Source of the DNA: Kitasatospora sp. GP82
GTDB taxonomy: Bacteria > Actinomycetota > Actinomycetes > Streptomycetales > Streptomycetaceae
Assembly (NCBI RefSeq): GCF_029892105.1
Contig: NZ_JARZAJ010000008.1
Span: 1-64,000, forward strand
Length of the DNA stretch: 64,000 nt
Direction: 5' to 3'
Under the pieces are notes generated by a model. It was not told the DNA's origin, searched no databases, and was given only the letters and a program-made list of their open reading frames with translations. Shown here piece after piece: positions 1 through 6,926 of the stretch. Position 1 is the first letter of the stretch. Each line of letters opens with the position of its first letter. The translations under genes were made by a program, and so were the position numbers.

Positions 1-91
1 GGCTCCCAGTAGACGACTGGGTTGATAGGCCGGATATGGAAGCCTCGTGAGGGGTGGAGTTGACCGGTACTAATAGGCCGAGGGCTTGTCC
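1..91 (+). rRNA. 23S rRNA, 3' end (partial)
   Basis: The first ~90 bases are the conserved 3' tail of 23S rRNA, including the GGTACTAATAGGCCGAGGG segment. The rest of the gene lies before the window. A 5S gene and a terminator follow in the same direction, so this is the distal end of an rRNA operon. The exact mature 3' end is an estimate. Confidence 0.93.
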
Positions 92-175
92 TCAGTTGCT
101 CGCGTCCACTGTGTTGTTCTGAAACAACGACCCCACACCGTGGCCATGGTGTGGTGCGGCCGATAGTTTCATAGT

Positions 176-294
176 GTTTCGGTGGTCATAGCGTGAGGGA
201 AACGCCCGGTTACATTCCGAACCCGGAAGCTAAGCCTCGTAGCGCCGATGGTACTGCAGGGGGGACCCTGTGGGAGAGTAGGACGCCGCCGAAC
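176..294 (+). rRNA. 5S rRNA
   Basis: A 119-base stretch starts GTTTCGGTGGTCATAGCG and ends CGCCGAAC. It has the actinobacterial 5S layout: complementary ends, the conserved CCGAACCCGGAAG loop and the GGGAGAGTAGG segment. It lies ~85 bases after the 23S end and directly before a strong terminator. Confidence 0.96.
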
Positions 295-303
295 AATTTT
301 TCA

Positions 304-340
304 GAGAAGCCCCTCCCGGGGATACCGGGAGGGGCTTCTC
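304..340 (+). terminator. rRNA operon terminator
   Basis: Two perfect 15-base arms (304-318 and 326-340) enclose a 7-base loop just after 5S rRNA. The G/C-rich stem is followed by only a weak T run, as is usual in this family. Confidence 0.85.
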
Positions 341-701
341 GCATTTCCGGGCATTGTGGAGCTCCGCCCGCCCGCAGGGACCACATGTGGGTAGCCGGCA
401 CGGCCGACCACGACGAGGATCGGTCGAGGCGAGCTTGCGCCCGAGGGCCCGGCAGAGGCCGTCCGACGCCGACTGCGTCGAGCCCCGCGTCGAGCCCCGC
501 GTCGACCCCACGCTGGTCCCGCGCCGTACGGTGCGCTACTCCGTGCTGGTCGCTGCTGCGCCCCCTGATGCCGTCAAAAAGCTGCTAAATCTGCCGATTC
601 ACCGGGATGATCAGCGGAAATCCAGCCGAAAACCCGTAGTCTCGAAACCGGCGAACAGGTGTCCGGGGGCCTAGCCCTCGGGCGGCACGAAAATGGGATG
701 T
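341..701. other. intergenic region between rRNA operon and kdpD
   Basis: About 360 bases with no supported gene. Around 470-505 there is a short direct repeat of TCGAGCCCCGCG. The kdpD promoter is presumably in the distal part, but I cannot identify convincing promoter hexamers. Confidence 0.5.
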
Positions 702-3290
702 ATGGCACGCGGCAGGCTGCGGATCTACCTCGGGGCGGCGCCCGGGGTGGGTAAGACGTATGCCATGCTCGCGGAGGCTCACCGGCGCCAGGTCCGGGGC
801 ACCGACGTGGTGGTCGGGTTCGTCGAGCACCACAACCGGCAGTTGACCGCCGACCTGATCGCGGGGCTGGAGTCCGTGCCTCGGCGCGAGCTGACCCACC
901 GGGGCGCCGTCTTCACCGAGATGGACCTGGACGCGGTCCTCGCCCGCAGGCCGGCCGTCGCCCTGGTCGACGAACTCGCGCACACCAATGTCCCCGGCAG
1001 CCGCAATGCCAAGCGTTGGCAGGACGTCGAGGAGCTGCTCTCGGCGGGCATCGACGTGGTCTCCACGGTGAACATCCAGCACCTGGAGTCGCTGGGGGAC
1101 GTGGTCGAGGGGATCACGGGTGTCCGGCAGCGCGAGACGGTGCCGGACGCGGTGGTCCGCCGGGCCGACCAGATCGAGCTGGTCGACATGTCTCCGCAGG
1201 CACTGCGACGCCGCCTGGCGCACGGCAATGTGTACGCGCCGGAGAAGATCGACGCCGCACGTGCCAACTACTTCCGCCTCGGCAACCTGACCGCCCTGCG
1301 CGAGCTCGCCCTGCTCTGGACGGCCGACCGGGTCGACGAGTACCTGCAGCGCTACCGCGAGGAACAGGGGATCAAGGGCACCTGGCAGGCCCGCGAACGG
1401 ATCGTGGTCGGGCTCACCGGTGGACCGGAGGGCGCCACCCTGATCCGCCGCGCGGCCAGAATCGCCGCCAAGGGCTCCGGCGGCGAGATCCTGGCCGTGC
1501 ACATCTCCCGCTCGGACGGTCTGACCGGCAGTGGCTCCCCGCAGGCGCTGATCGAGCAGCGGGCACTGGTGGAGAGCCTCGGCGGCAGCTTCCACACGGT
1601 GCTCGGCGATGATCCCGCCGCCGCGCTGCTGGACTTCGCCCGGGGCGTCAACGCGACCCAGATCGTGCTCGGCTCCAGCCGTCGCCGTGCCTGGCAGTAC
1701 ATCTACGGCCCGGGCGTCAGCGCCACCGTGACCCGCGACTCGGGCGACATCGACGTACACATCGTCACCCATGAGCACGCCGCCAAGGGCCGGGGCCGGA
1801 TCCCGATCCGCAAGGTCACCGACCTCGGGCGGACACGCACCGTGGCAGGCTGGCTGATCGGTGTGGCCGGGCCGCCGCTGCTGGCCGTGCTCCTCACGGC
1901 CGTCCACGGGCTCGGTCTCTCCACCGACATGCTGCTCTTCCTGTCGTTGACGGTCTGCGCAGCTCTGATCGGCGGGCTGTTCCCGGCGATCGCCTCCGCT
2001 CTGGTCGGCTCCACGGCGCTGAACTACTACTTCACGCCCCCGGTGCACACGTTCACCATCTCCCAGCCGGAGAACATCCTGGCGGTGGGTATCTTCACCG
2101 CCGTCGGTATAGCCGTGGCCTCGGTCGTCGATCTTGCCGCCCGTCGCACCCATCAGGCCGCCCGCAGTCAGGCCGAGGCCCAGACGCTCAGCGCCCTCGC
2201 CGGCACGGTGCTGCGCGGCGCACCCACCGGTGACAGTCTGCTCACCGTCCTGCTCGACCAGGTCAGGGAGACCTTCCAGCAGGACTCCGCCGCGCTGCTG
2301 GAGCGGGCCGACGAGCACTCGCCGTGGCGTACGGCCGCCTGCGCCGGGCCGTACCCGCCGGAGCGGCCGGAGGTCAGCGATGTGGACGTCCCGGTCGGCG
2401 GCGAGCTCGCGCTGGTGCTGCGCGGCCGGGTGCTCCCTGCCGAGGACCGGCGCCTGCTCGGTGCTTTCGCCGCTCAGGCCGCCGTCCTGCTGGAGCGCCG
2501 CCGTCTGGCCGGGGAGGCTGCCGCTGCCCGCCGCGAGGCCGAGGGCAACCGGATCCGCACCGCTCTGCTGGCGGCCGTCTCGCACGACCTGCGCACTCCG
2601 CTCGCGGGTATCAAGGCCGCGGTCACCTCGCTGCGTGCGGACGACGTGGAGTGGGACGAGGCCGATGAGGCCGAGCTGCTGGCAGGGATCGAGGCCGGAG
2701 CCGACCGCCTGGACCACCTGATCAACAACCTGCTCGACATGAGCCGGCTGCAGACCGGAACGGTCACCCCGCTGATCCAGGAGACGGACCTGGACGAGGT
2801 GGTGCCGTTCGCGCTGGGCGGCGTCCCGCTGAACGCCGTCAAACTGGACGTACCGGAGTCCCTGCCGATGATCCACGCCGATGCCGGGCTGCTGGAGCGC
2901 TCATTGGCAAACCTGATCGAGAATGCCGTCAAGTACAGCCCCGACGGGGTGAAGGTGCTGGTCAAGGCGGGTGCGCTGTATCCACCCGACTCCCCGGGAC
3001 GGGTCGAGCTGAGGGTGGTGGACCGTGGCCCCGGTGTGCCCGAGGAGGCCAAGGAACGGATCTTCGCGCCCTTCCAGCGCTACGGCGACGCCCCGCGCGG
3101 CGCGGGCGTCGGCCTGGGCCTGGCCGTCGCCCGCGGCTTCGTCGAGGCGATGGGCGGCACCGTCGCCGCCGAGGACACCCCCGGCGGTGGGCTGACCATG
3201 GTGGTCACCCTGCCCGCCGTCGACCTGCCGGACGCCAACTTCCCCGAAAAGCCACAGCAGCCACCGAACCGAAAGGCGGAGCCCGTATGA
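702..3290 (+). CDS. kdpD: KdpD osmosensitive K+ sensor histidine kinase
   Basis: Membrane sensor kinase of the Kdp potassium system; it autophosphorylates on His and passes phosphate to KdpE. The ~862-residue product has the full KdpD layout. An N-terminal KdpD domain carries the Walker-type loop GAAPGVGKT (residues 11-19). A universal-stress-like region covers about 230-370. Four membrane segments lie at about 380-480. The HisKA motif AVSHDLRTPL has His at about 628, and an HATPase with ENAVKYSPDG and GVGLGLAVA boxes follows. An in-frame ATG at 693 exists, but the start at 702 gives MARGRLRIYLG, the usual KdpD N-terminus. The stop overlaps the kdpE start (ATGA), so the two genes are coupled. 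No kdpFABC is adjacent; the rRNA operon lies upstream instead. Confidence 0.95.
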   Translation: MARGRLRIYLGAAPGVGKTYAMLAEAHRRQVRGTDVVVGFVEHHNRQLTADLIAGLESVPRRELTHRGAVFTEMDLDAVLARRPAVALVDELAHTNVPGSRNAKRWQDVEELLSAGIDVVSTVNIQHLESLGDVVEGITGVRQRETVPDAVVRRADQIELVDMSPQALRRRLAHGNVYAPEKIDAARANYFRLGNLTALRELALLWTADRVDEYLQRYREEQGIKGTWQARERIVVGLTGGPEGATLIRRAARIAAKGSGGEILAVHISRSDGLTGSGSPQALIEQRALVESLGGSFHTVLGDDPAAALLDFARGVNATQIVLGSSRRRAWQYIYGPGVSATVTRDSGDIDVHIVTHEHAAKGRGRIPIRKVTDLGRTRTVAGWLIGVAGPPLLAVLLTAVHGLGLSTDMLLFLSLTVCAALIGGLFPAIASALVGSTALNYYFTPPVHTFTISQPENILAVGIFTAVGIAVASVVDLAARRTHQAARSQAEAQTLSALAGTVLRGAPTGDSLLTVLLDQVRETFQQDSAALLERADEHSPWRTAACAGPYPPERPEVSDVDVPVGGELALVLRGRVLPAEDRRLLGAFAAQAAVLLERRRLAGEAAAARREAEGNRIRTALLAAVSHDLRTPLAGIKAAVTSLRADDVEWDEADEAELLAGIEAGADRLDHLINNLLDMSRLQTGTVTPLIQETDLDEVVPFALGGVPLNAVKLDVPESLPMIHADAGLLERSLANLIENAVKYSPDGVKVLVKAGALYPPDSPGRVELRVVDRGPGVPEEAKERIFAPFQRYGDAPRGAGVGLGLAVARGFVEAMGGTVAAEDTPGGGLTMVVTLPAVDLPDANFPEKPQQPPNRKAEPV

Positions 3291-3967
3291 CCCGGGTTCT
3301 TGTCGTGGACGACGAACCGCAGATCGTCCGCGCCCTGGTGATCAACCTCAAGGCCCGTAAGTACGAAGTCGATGCGGCCCACGACGGGGCGAGTGCCCTG
3401 GAGCTCGCCGCTGCCCGCCACCCCGATGTGGTCGTACTCGACCTCGGCCTGCCCGATATGGACGGCGTCGAGGTGATCAAGGGCCTGCGCGGCTGGACCC
3501 GTGTCCCGATCATCGTGCTCTCCGCGCGGCACGCATCCGACGAGAAGGTCGAGGCGCTGGACGCCGGTGCCGACGACTACGTCACCAAGCCGTTCGGCAT
3601 GGACGAACTGCTGGCCCGGATGCGGGCCGCCGTGCGCCGCGCCGAGCCGGTCGCGGGCGAGGACGACTCGGTGGTGGCCACCGACAGCTTCACCGTCGAC
3701 CTGGCCGCCAAGAAGGTCAACCGGGACGGTCAGGACATCCGCCTCACCCCGACCGAGTGGCATCTGCTGGAGGTCCTGGTCCGCAACGCCGGGCGGCTGG
3801 TCAGCCAGACCCAGCTGCTCCAGGAGGTCTGGGGCCCCGCCTACCGCACCGAGACCAACTACCTGCGGGTCTACCTCGCCCAGCTCCGCCGCAAGCTGGA
3901 GACCGACCCCTCGCACCCGCGCCACTTCATCACCGAGCCGGGCATGGGCTACCGCTTCGAAGCCTGA
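3287..3967 (+). CDS. kdpE: KdpE response regulator (OmpR family)
   Basis: 226-residue cytoplasmic response regulator, the partner of KdpD. The receiver domain shows the acidic pair D8-D9, the phospho-acceptor D52 in VVVLDLGLPDMDG, and the conserved Lys in YVTKPF. The C-terminal winged helix shows LTPTEWHLLEVL and a GYRFEA end, as in OmpR/PhoB proteins. The ATG overlaps the kdpD stop by four bases. The usual targets are kdpFABC promoters, which are not in this window. The kdpE call rests on the coupling to kdpD; the protein alone could only be called OmpR-type. Confidence 0.93.
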   Translation: MTRVLVVDDEPQIVRALVINLKARKYEVDAAHDGASALELAAARHPDVVVLDLGLPDMDGVEVIKGLRGWTRVPIIVLSARHASDEKVEALDAGADDYVTKPFGMDELLARMRAAVRRAEPVAGEDDSVVATDSFTVDLAAKKVNRDGQDIRLTPTEWHLLEVLVRNAGRLVSQTQLLQEVWGPAYRTETNYLRVYLAQLRRKLETDPSHPRHFITEPGMGYRFEA

Positions 3968-4039
3968 CCGGGCCGTTCGGGGCAGGGTGGGGTCCGTCGA
4001 CCCTGCCGTTCGAACACTTGAAACCGGTACCCTTCGGGC

Positions 4040-4444
4040 ATGAGTGGTGACAACAGCAGCGCGCAGCCGCAGGGCCGTTTCCGGCGCATGCTCAGCCGTC
4101 TGACCTCCTCCTCCGAGGAGCTGGAGGCGCAGGAGCTGCGCCAGGACACGGCGGAGTCGGGCTGCACTCCGATCGCCAGCTGCGGGGACCGCGAGGTGGT
4201 CACCGTGGCAGGCACCCTGCGCACTGTTACCCTCCGCCCCCGGGCCGGTGTGCCCGCCTTGGAGGCCGAGCTCTTCGACGGCAGTGACGCCCTGGACGTG
4301 GTGTGGCTGGGGCGGCGGTCGATCGTCGGGATAGAGCCGGGTCGGCGGCTCATCGCCACCGGCCGGATCAGCCATGCCCGGGGACGCCGTGTCCTCTTCA
4401 ACCCCCGCTACGAACTGCGTCCGGCCGGACACGGGAGCGAGTGA
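4040..4444 (+). CDS. OB-fold nucleic-acid-binding domain protein
   Basis: 134-residue cytoplasmic protein. After a charged N-terminal helix (SSSEELEAQELRQ), residues ~45-125 resemble an OB-fold: CGDREVVTVAGTLRTV, EAELFDGSDALDVVWLG and LIATGRISHARGRRVLFNP. This matches small OB-fold proteins found next to DUF3159 in Streptomyces. ATG 4040 is preceded by a weak purine stretch. Its stop overlaps the possible GTG 4441 of the next gene, so the pair is probably co-translated. The substrate is unknown. Confidence 0.8.
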   Translation: MSGDNSSAQPQGRFRRMLSRLTSSSEELEAQELRQDTAESGCTPIASCGDREVVTVAGTLRTVTLRPRAGVPALEAELFDGSDALDVVWLGRRSIVGIEPGRRLIATGRISHARGRRVLFNPRYELRPAGHGSE

Positions 4445-4446
4445 GC

Positions 4447-5289
4447 GTGACCAACCTGCCAGGCGGCGACCCCGCCGCCCGCACCGCTGCGCCCGACGGC
4501 TTCGAGGGCTACGTCGATCACACGCTGACCGAGGCGCTGGTGGAGTCAGGCGCCAAGGAGTTCGCCGCCTACGAGACGGCTCGTAACGGCGCCGCCGAGG
4601 CCGCGGAGAACGAGGAGCCCCGGGGAGAGACGCGGGAGGAGGCGGCGGCCCGTGAGGCCGCTGCGTCCAAGGAGGCTGCCGAGACGGTCATGCAGGCCTT
4701 CGGCGGTGTCCGGGGCATGATCGACATGACCCTCCCGGGTCTGCTCTTCATCATCACCTTCAACCTCACCCACCAGGTTGCCCCGGCGGCCTGGGCGGCG
4801 CTCGGTCTCAGCGCGCTCTTCGTGGTGGTCCGGCTGTTCAAGCGGGAGACCATCCAGCATGCGTTCAGCGGTGTCTTCGGTGTCGCGATCGGTGCCTGGA
4901 TCTCGATGAAGACCGGAAAGGCGGAGAACTTCTACCTTCCCGGCCTGCTCTACAGCGTCGGCTACTGCATCGCGCTCGCCGTCTCCGCGTTGGTCCGCTG
5001 GCCGTTGATCGGGGTGATGCTCGGCCCGATCACGGGCGAGATGTTCACCTGGCGCAGGCAGAACCCGGGCCGACTGGCCGCGTACACCAAGGCGACCTGG
5101 GCCTGGGTGGTGATCATGGGCGTCAAGCCGGTGATCCTCTTCCCGCTGTACTTCACCGGCAACGTCAACCTGCTCGGCTGGCTCAAGGTGGCCCTCGGCA
5201 TCCCGCCGATGCTGCTGGCGATGTATGTGACCTGGCAGATCCTGCTCAAGGCCCCGCCGCCGATCAAGGCGCAGGTCGAGGAGGAGTAG
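4447..5289 (+). CDS. DUF3159 family membrane protein
   Basis: About 280 residues. The N-terminal ~85 residues are acidic and Ala-rich (EAAAREAAASKEAAE), probably cytoplasmic and helical. Several membrane segments follow (ITFNLTHQVAPAAW, GLSALFVVVRLF, LLYSVGYCIALAVSALV, WVVIMGVKPVILFPLYF, IPPMLLAMYVTWQILL), matching DUF3159. I prefer GTG 4447 because GGGAG at 4433-4437 sits 9 bases upstream; GTG 4441 would leave only 3 bases. Function unknown. The location between kdpDE and trkA genes makes an ion-related role tempting, but that is only inference. Confidence 0.85.
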   Translation: MTNLPGGDPAARTAAPDGFEGYVDHTLTEALVESGAKEFAAYETARNGAAEAAENEEPRGETREEAAAREAAASKEAAETVMQAFGGVRGMIDMTLPGLLFIITFNLTHQVAPAAWAALGLSALFVVVRLFKRETIQHAFSGVFGVAIGAWISMKTGKAENFYLPGLLYSVGYCIALAVSALVRWPLIGVMLGPITGEMFTWRRQNPGRLAAYTKATWAWVVIMGVKPVILFPLYFTGNVNLLGWLKVALGIPPMLLAMYVTWQILLKAPPPIKAQVEEE

Positions 5290-5299
5290 GCGAAGACCG

Positions 5300-5333
5300 A
5301 GAGGGCCGTACCCGACACCGGGTACGGCCCTCT
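5300..5333. terminator. bidirectional terminator between DUF3159 and trkA genes
   Basis: Perfect 15-base arms AGAGGGCCGTACCCG and its complement surround a 4-base loop. It sits between the 3' ends of two convergent genes and can serve both. Confidence 0.8.
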
Positions 5334-5345
5334 TCGTGCTGGGGG

Positions 5346-6017
5346 CTACTGCGCGCCGGATCCGGCGGAGAGCAGGTCCTCCAGCTCCTCCTCGCGCTCC
5401 TGGGCCGCCACGAACAGCAGTTCGTCGCCGGCCTCCAGGGTGTCGTCCTTGCCCGGTGCCAGTACTCGGCCCTCGCGGATGATGGCGACCAGCGCGGTGT
5501 CGACGGGCCAGTGCACGTCCCCGACCCGGGTGCCGACCAGGTCGGTGTCGGGGGCCAGGGTCAGCTCGACCAGGTTGGCGTTGCCCTGGCTGAAGCGCAT
5601 CAGCCGGACCAGGTCACCGACGCTGACCGCCTCCTCGACCAGGGCCGACATCAGGCGCGGCGTGGAGACCGCGACATCGACGCCCCAGGACTCGTTGAAC
5701 AGCCATTCGTTCCTCGGGTTGTTCACCCGGGCGACCACGCGCGGCACGCCGTACTCGGTCTTGGCGAGCAGCGACACGACGAGGTTGACCTTGTCGTCAC
5801 CGGTCGCGGCGATCACCACGTGGCAGCGCTGAAGGGCGGCCTCGTCCAGCGAGGTGATCTCGCAGGCATCGGCCAGCAGCCACTCCGCCATGGGCACCCG
5901 CTCCACCGAGATGGAGCCGGGGTTCTTGTCTACCAGCAGGACCTCGTGGCCGTTCTCCAGCAGCTCGCCCGCGATCGAGCGGCCGACTGCACCGGCCCCG
6001 GCAATGGCGACTCGCAT
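5346..6017 (-). CDS. trkA: TrkA/RCK-type potassium channel regulatory subunit
   Basis: 223-residue cytoplasmic regulator of K+ transport. The N-terminal RCK_N Rossmann fold has GAGAVG (residues 7-12) followed by an acidic ribose-binding position (LLVDKNP). The C-terminal RCK_C domain spans about 140-215 (ELTLAPDTDLVGTRVGD...DELLFVA). Its ATG shares one base with the TGA of the upstream trkA-like gene (6017), so the two are translationally coupled, and tandem RCK proteins often act together on one transporter. No Trk/Ktr membrane subunit is next to it. RCK_C domains can bind c-di-AMP in other bacteria; nothing here proves that. Confidence 0.92.
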   Translation of the reverse strand: MRVAIAGAGAVGRSIAGELLENGHEVLLVDKNPGSISVERVPMAEWLLADACEITSLDEAALQRCHVVIAATGDDKVNLVVSLLAKTEYGVPRVVARVNNPRNEWLFNESWGVDVAVSTPRLMSALVEEAVSVGDLVRLMRFSQGNANLVELTLAPDTDLVGTRVGDVHWPVDTALVAIIREGRVLAPGKDDTLEAGDELLFVAAQEREEELEDLLSAGSGAQ

Positions 6018-6685
6018 CAGTGCTCACCCTCCTGCGGACCCTGCGCGAACGCGGCCTCGACGGCGGGCAGATCCGCCCGGTGCAGCGTGACGTGCACCAG
6101 GTCGCCCTCCTGGACCACCATCTGAGGCGTGGGCAGCATTCCCTCGCCCAAGCGGGTGATGAAGGCGACGCGCACTCCGGCGGCCTTCTCGAGGGCGGCG
6201 AACCGCTGGCCGACCCAGGACGGGGCGTAGGCCACCTCGGCCAGCTGGATGCTGCCGCTCGGGTCCTGCCACAGCGGCTCGGCGCCGCTCGGCAGCAGTC
6301 GGCGCAGCATCTGGTCGGCGGTCCAGCGCACGGTGGCGACCGTCGGGATCCCCAGGCGCTGGTAGACCTCGGCGCGGCGGGGGTCGTAGATCCGGGCCGC
6401 GACGTGCTCGACGCCGAAGTTCTCCCGGGCCACGCGGGCCGCGATGATGTTGGAGTTGTCACCGCTGGAGACGGCGGCGAAGGCACCCGCCTCCTCGATG
6501 CCGGCCTCCTTGAGGGTGTCCTGGTCGAAGCCGACCCCGGTCACCCGGCGTCCGTTGAACCCGGCGCCCAGGCGCCGGAACGCGGTCGGGTCCTGATCGA
6601 CGACGGCCACCGAGTGACCCTGTTTCTCCAGCGCTCTCGCGAGGGCCGAGCCCACGCGCCCGCAGCCCATGATGACGATGTGCAC
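6017..6685 (-). CDS. trkA: TrkA/RCK-type potassium channel regulatory subunit (second copy)
   Basis: 222-residue paralogue of the following gene, first in the two-gene operon. The nucleotide-binding loop is GCGRVG (residues 7-12), followed by VVDQDP; the C-terminal RCK_C part includes VGQRFAALEKAAGVRVAFI and VQEGDLVHVTL. The stop overlaps the next start by one base. It is divergent from the KimA-like importer with ~240 bases between. The two copies differ clearly in sequence, so this is an old duplication, probably a heteromeric gating ring. Confidence 0.92.
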   Translation of the reverse strand: MHIVIMGCGRVGSALARALEKQGHSVAVVDQDPTAFRRLGAGFNGRRVTGVGFDQDTLKEAGIEEAGAFAAVSSGDNSNIIAARVARENFGVEHVAARIYDPRRAEVYQRLGIPTVATVRWTADQMLRRLLPSGAEPLWQDPSGSIQLAEVAYAPSWVGQRFAALEKAAGVRVAFITRLGEGMLPTPQMVVQEGDLVHVTLHRADLPAVEAAFAQGPQEGEH

Positions 6686-6911
6686 GGGACTACCTCACCC
6701 AGTCCGTTGGGGTCATGACCTGCGCAAACACCGCTCATCATCCTTTCGCCCCCGACGGTTGGGGGAGATCTTCGGGCCGTGCCTTCGGTACGGCGCGGCG
6801 GGGCAGCGTGCTTGCTGCTCCCAAGCTCATCATCCGACACGCTATCCGGTCCACCGAATGCAGTCTCGACGGAGGTGGCCACCAGGCGGGAGCCCCCGCG
6901 TCAAGAGCCCT

Positions 6912-6926
6912 TACGATTCCTTAACG
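6912..6926 (+). promoter_or_regulatory. possible -10 element and leaderless start of kimA-like gene
   Basis: TACGAT at 6912-6917 fits TAnnnT and ends 8 bases before GTG 6926, where no Shine-Dalgarno sequence is visible. This is the geometry of a leaderless mRNA. No good -35 hexamer is seen, so support is modest. Confidence 0.35.

Noticed and set aside
476..510. Direct repeat TCGAGCCCCGCG as a functional element upstream of kdpD
   Set aside because: Only two and a half copies of a low-complexity G/C-rich word, with no symmetry or conserved spacing to a promoter.
585..2876. 763-codon open frame antisense to kdpD, and other very long antisense frames (e.g. 8671-11433, 13191-15659, 25492-27879, 31552-34629)
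   Set aside because: They mirror the G/C-rich third positions of real genes on the other strand, show repetitive Arg/Gly/Ala or His/Asp/Val/Gln composition, and contain no domain motifs.
6686..6925. ydaO-type riboswitch before the KimA-like gene
   Set aside because: I looked for the blocks seen at 42585-42760 (GGGGGACCCA, GGGUGAAGCCG, CCCGAACCCGACAG) and found none; only short CCGAAT and GGAGGTGG pieces occur.
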